Shown here: positions 61,574 to 64,000 of the stretch, in pieces
How positions within the stretch are numbered: the first letter of the stretch is position 1
Layout of the letters: every line of letters starts with the position of its first letter
NCBI RefSeq assembly: GCF_009755605.1
Contig: NZ_WPNZ01000028.1
Coordinates: 1 to 64,000 of the forward strand
DNA length: 64,000 nucleotides
Source: Streptomyces typhae
GTDB lineage: Bacteria; Actinomycetota; Actinomycetes; Streptomycetales; Streptomycetaceae
Reading direction: 5' to 3'
The notes under the pieces: generated by a model
The model's input: only the letters and a program-made list of their open reading frames with translations
Told to the model about the DNA's origin: nothing
The model's database searches: none
Translations under genes and position numbers: made by a program

Positions 61574-62206
61574 CTACACGATTTCCGTGCCGAGGGTCTC
61601 GGGCGAGCTCGGAGGACCCTCGTCGAGCAGCTTGCGCAGCAACTCGGCGAGCCTGGTCGGATACACCGTCTCATGTGCTCGGGCCAGTTCCCGGCACGTC
61701 CACCAGCGCGCTCCGGCGACGCTGCGCCGCTCCAGCTCGGTGAGCCCCACCGGGCGCGTCGCCGTCTGCGCGGTGCGCGCCAGGTAGTACCACTCGTCCT
61801 GGTCCCAGCGCCGCCCCGCGAACGGGAAGGAGCACATCCGGCGCCACAGGACGGGCCCGAGTTCGACCTCTGTGATTCCCGTCTCCTCGGCGAGCTCCCG
61901 CAGCGCGGCCTGCTCGCGCGTCTCGTCGCCCTCCAGGCCGCCGCCCGGCGTGAACCACCAGTCGTTCGCCGGGTCGCCCGGCTCGTGGCCGTGCAGCAGC
62001 AGAATGCGGTCACGCCCGTCCAGGAGCACGACCCGTGCCACCTTCCGCAGCGGCCGCCCCGCCATCGCACCGCCGACAGGCACCGCCAGTCCCCCGTCGT
62101 CCGCCATCGCACCGCCGGCAGGCACCGCCAGGCCCCCGTCGTCCGCCATCGCACCGCCGGCAGGCACCGCCAGAACCCCGTCGTCCGCCGCGCCGTCAGC
62201 CGACAC
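61574..62206 (-). CDS. Nudix hydrolase with repeat-encoded N-terminus
   Basis: 210 residues from GTG at 62206, seven bases after GGAGG and overlapping the signal peptidase gene by 11 bases. Residues 6-48 are three copies of MADDGGLAVPAGGA-like 14-mers from a 42-bp DNA repeat. The enzyme domain starts near MAGRPLRKVARVV. Its Nudix box GDETREQAALRELAEETGI has the metal Glu residues. It hydrolyses some nucleoside diphosphate derivative; substrate unknown. Each repeat has an in-frame ATG, so shorter forms are possible. Confidence 0.88.
   Translation of the reverse strand: MSADGAADDGVLAVPAGGAMADDGGLAVPAGGAMADDGGLAVPVGGAMAGRPLRKVARVVLLDGRDRILLLHGHEPGDPANDWWFTPGGGLEGDETREQAALRELAEETGITEVELGPVLWRRMCSFPFAGRRWDQDEWYYLARTAQTATRPVGLTELERRSVAGARWWTCRELARAHETVYPTRLAELLRKLLDEGPPSSPETLGTEIV
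62063..62188. repeat. Three 42-bp tandem repeats in the Nudix gene
   Basis: Copies at 62063-62104, 62105-62146 and 62147-62188 begin CATCGCACCGCCG; they differ at only a few positions. The unit length is a multiple of three, so copy-number change keeps the frame. Confidence 0.95.
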
Positions 62207-62975
62207 CCGCGGCCTCCGTGGTGCCGCCGGACCTGCCGCCCGCGTCCGCGCCGCCCGGCCGGTCCCGCCGCCGGGTCCGCCTGGCGATGGGCCCGTACGC
62301 GGCCCCGCCGAGGACCAGCACCGCGCCCATCACCACCGCGGTGACCTGGAGCCGCAGCGGCCCCGGGTCCGCCCCGCCCCCGCCGGGCAGCCCGTCGAAG
62401 GCGGTGGTGCGGTCGAGCATGCCGTCGAGCGGCCAGGCCACGGCGTCGACACGGGCCTTCACGGCGCTGCGCGGCACCGTGCCGTGGTCGGCGTCCTCCA
62501 GATGCACGCTGGAGTCCATCGAACCGCTGCGCTCGTCACCGAGCAGGAACAGCCGCCCCTCGGGCACGGTCGTGGCCGGAAGACCCGTCGCCGCGGCGTC
62601 CTCCCCCTTGGGGAGATACGGTTCCTCGATCTGCTTGCCGTTGACGGTCAGCCTGCCGTTCGTACAGCAGGCGACCTTGTCGCCGCCGACGCCGACGACA
62701 CGCTTGACCATCGGCAGGTCGCCCCAGGTCTCCTGCCGGAAGACGACGACGTCACCACGGCGCACGTCGTCGCCGTCGATGCGCTGGGCGAGGACCCGGT
62801 CGCCCGCGCCGATGGTGGGGCTCATCGAGCTCGTGGGGACGGTGTAGGGCTGGTAGACGAACGCGCCCCAGACGAAGCCGCCGAGGAAGAGGACACAGCC
62901 GAGGGCCACGGCGACCCCCGACAGTGTGCTGCCGAGCCGTCCGTGGCCCTCGTCCGTACGACGTGTCGTGCTCAT
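62196..62975 (-). CDS. Type I signal peptidase
   Basis: 259 residues. An N-terminal helix (LSGVAVALGCVLFLGGFVWG) is followed by box B with the catalytic Ser in VPTSSMSPTI, box D with the catalytic Lys in PMVKRVVGVGGD, and box E GDERSGSMDS. A second helix near the C-terminus (VTAVVMGAVLVLGGAAYG) gives the two-anchor topology of Streptomyces Sip proteins. Streptomyces usually carries four such genes in a row; this and the next are the two nearest the Nudix gene. Confidence 0.93.
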   Translation of the reverse strand: MSTTRRTDEGHGRLGSTLSGVAVALGCVLFLGGFVWGAFVYQPYTVPTSSMSPTIGAGDRVLAQRIDGDDVRRGDVVVFRQETWGDLPMVKRVVGVGGDKVACCTNGRLTVNGKQIEEPYLPKGEDAAATGLPATTVPEGRLFLLGDERSGSMDSSVHLEDADHGTVPRSAVKARVDAVAWPLDGMLDRTTAFDGLPGGGGADPGPLRLQVTAVVMGAVLVLGGAAYGPIARRTRRRDRPGGADAGGRSGGTTEAAGVG

Positions 62976-63100
62976 CCCAGTGCTCCCCCGGCTCGGAGAC
63001 GATCCCCGCGGCCCCTCGTACCGAGTATGCGAGCGGCGTACGTCGATGACGCGCGCCGTTCAGGACGAGACCGTGAAGATCGGCGATCTGGGACGGCAGA

Positions 63101-64000
63101 CTACCCGGCGGTACGTCCGCCAGAAACCCTGGAGCCGCGCCCGGAATCCGGCCGTGCGGCCGCCCGGCGGCGGCGCCACAGCACGATCGGCACCGCGCCC
63201 GCGAGGCCGAGGGCGGCCGGTGCGGCGCCCATCGCCTGGCTGATGCCCGGCTGGTCGAAGGTGTCGGGGACCGGCAGCGTCGCCCAGCGGGTGGGCGGCC
63301 AGGCGATCACGAAGGCGCGGCCCACGACGTTGTCGACGGGCACGGCGCCGCCGCCGGGCTGGTTCTGGTGGTAGCGGGAGTCCAGCGAGTTCTGCCGGTG
63401 GTCACCCATGACCCAGATTTTGCCCTTGGGCACCTTCACCTTGAACTGGCCGCCCTGGTCGTCGACCGTGCAGGGGGTGTTGCCCTCGAAGACGTAGTTC
63501 TTCTCGTTCAGCGCCTTGCCGTTGACCTTCAGCGGTCCCGTGCCCTTGCACTCCACCGTGTCGCCGCCGACCGCGATGACGCGCTTGATGAGGTCCTTCT
63601 CGTCGGCGGACGGCATCAGGCCGATCCAGCCGAGGACCCGCTGCACCGCGTTCGGCTCGGGGGTGGGCTCGCCGTCCAGCCAGTGGCCGGGGTCCTTGAA
63701 GACCACGACTTCGCCGCGCTCGGGCTCCGAACCGAACCACGGCGTCAGCTTGTCGACCAGGACCCGGTCGCCTTGCTGCAGCGTGTTCTGCATGGAGTCC
63801 GACGGGATGGAGAACGCCTGGACCAGGAAGGTCTTGATGATCAGGGCGAGGACGAGCGCGATGCCGATGAGGAGCGGCAGCTCCTTCCAGAACGACTTGG
63901 GCTTCTTGCCCTTCGCCGGCTGCGGGGGCTCGGTCCCTTCCGGCCCCGGGGCGCCGGTCGCGCCGGGAGCCGCCGGACCAGGGGCCGCGGTGTCCGGACC
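63101..64000 (-). CDS. Type I signal peptidase, N-terminus cut by the window edge
   Basis: At least 299 residues visible. After a Gly/Pro/Ala-rich cytoplasmic stretch (GATGAPGPEGTEPPQPAKGK) comes the anchor helix LLIGIALVLALIIK, box B with the catalytic Ser in SIPSDSMQNTL, the catalytic Lys in LIKRVIAVGGD, and box E MGDHRQNSLDSRYH. A C-terminal helix (MGAAPAALGLAGAVPIVLW) follows. Same strand as the preceding signal peptidase, 125 bases upstream of it. The true start lies beyond position 64000. Confidence 0.93.
   Translation of the reverse strand, partial: GPDTAAPGPAAPGATGAPGPEGTEPPQPAKGKKPKSFWKELPLLIGIALVLALIIKTFLVQAFSIPSDSMQNTLQQGDRVLVDKLTPWFGSEPERGEVVVFKDPGHWLDGEPTPEPNAVQRVLGWIGLMPSADEKDLIKRVIAVGGDTVECKGTGPLKVNGKALNEKNYVFEGNTPCTVDDQGGQFKVKVPKGKIWVMGDHRQNSLDSRYHQNQPGGGAVPVDNVVGRAFVIAWPPTRWATLPVPDTFDQPGISQAMGAAPAALGLAGAVPIVLWRRRRAAARPDSGRGSRVSGGRTAG

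Overview
This is a 64 kb piece of an actinobacterial chromosome, almost certainly from Streptomyces. The base composition is very GC-rich and codon third positions are nearly all G or C. GTG starts and 1- to 4-base start/stop overlaps are common, and lipoproteins carry twin-arginine signals. Genus markers are present: the sporulation sigma factor WhiG, a DasR-type operator in front of a chitinase, and several signal peptidases in a row. From memory, the gene order follows the S. coelicolor SCO5597-SCO5696 interval read in reverse; I could not check this. No tRNA, rRNA, insertion sequence, CRISPR array or integrase was seen.

Left part (1-14.3 kb): isoprenoid genes ispG (cut by the edge), an RseP-type site-2 protease and dxr. 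They are followed by a long acyl-CoA dehydrogenase, an aldehyde dehydrogenase with a strong terminator, a PucR-type regulator, a membrane-anchored VirD4/TraD-like ATPase, gabT and a PAP2 phosphatase. Next (15-17 kb) come a secreted GH18 chitinase with a DasR box inside its promoter, and a small orphan protein.

Centre (17-38.6 kb): a polyamine and GABA utilisation region. A leftward operon encodes an aldehyde dehydrogenase, the PotD-A-B-C putrescine/spermidine importer and a PuuB-like FAD oxidase. A second set holds another aldehyde dehydrogenase, an Lrp/AsnC regulator and a putrescine-type aminotransferase. A second PotD-like lipoprotein lies nearby. With gabT and the aldehyde dehydrogenase at 5.6 kb, this gives a plausible route from imported putrescine through 4-aminobutanal and GABA to succinate. 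The two polyamine promoter regions share the sequence ACGAAAT-N3-TCGC, a candidate common operator. Interspersed are a NADAR protein, an adenosine-deaminase family enzyme (probably aminodeoxyfutalosine deaminase), a glycerophosphodiesterase, a serine hydrolase, a divergent SDR/TetR pair with a palindromic operator, and a 982-residue RING-finger protein with a TerD-like C-terminal half.

Right-centre (38.7-48.3 kb): an ABC ATPase with a Gly-X-Y repeat tail and its permease, a VOC protein, a LOG-like protein, a mycothiol-dependent isomerase-family protein, and the thiamine importer thiB-thiP-thiQ under a TPP riboswitch.

Right part (48.3-64 kb): housekeeping genes rlmN, cdsA, frr, pyrH, tsf and rpsB, all leftward. 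Then come an M23 peptidase, a TetR regulator, whiG, dprA, the YifB AAA ATPase, YraN, a DUF2469 protein, a Nudix hydrolase with a 42-bp tandem repeat, and two type I signal peptidases, the last cut by the edge. Intergenic spaces hold many hairpins, short tandem arrays and two dispersed repeat families.
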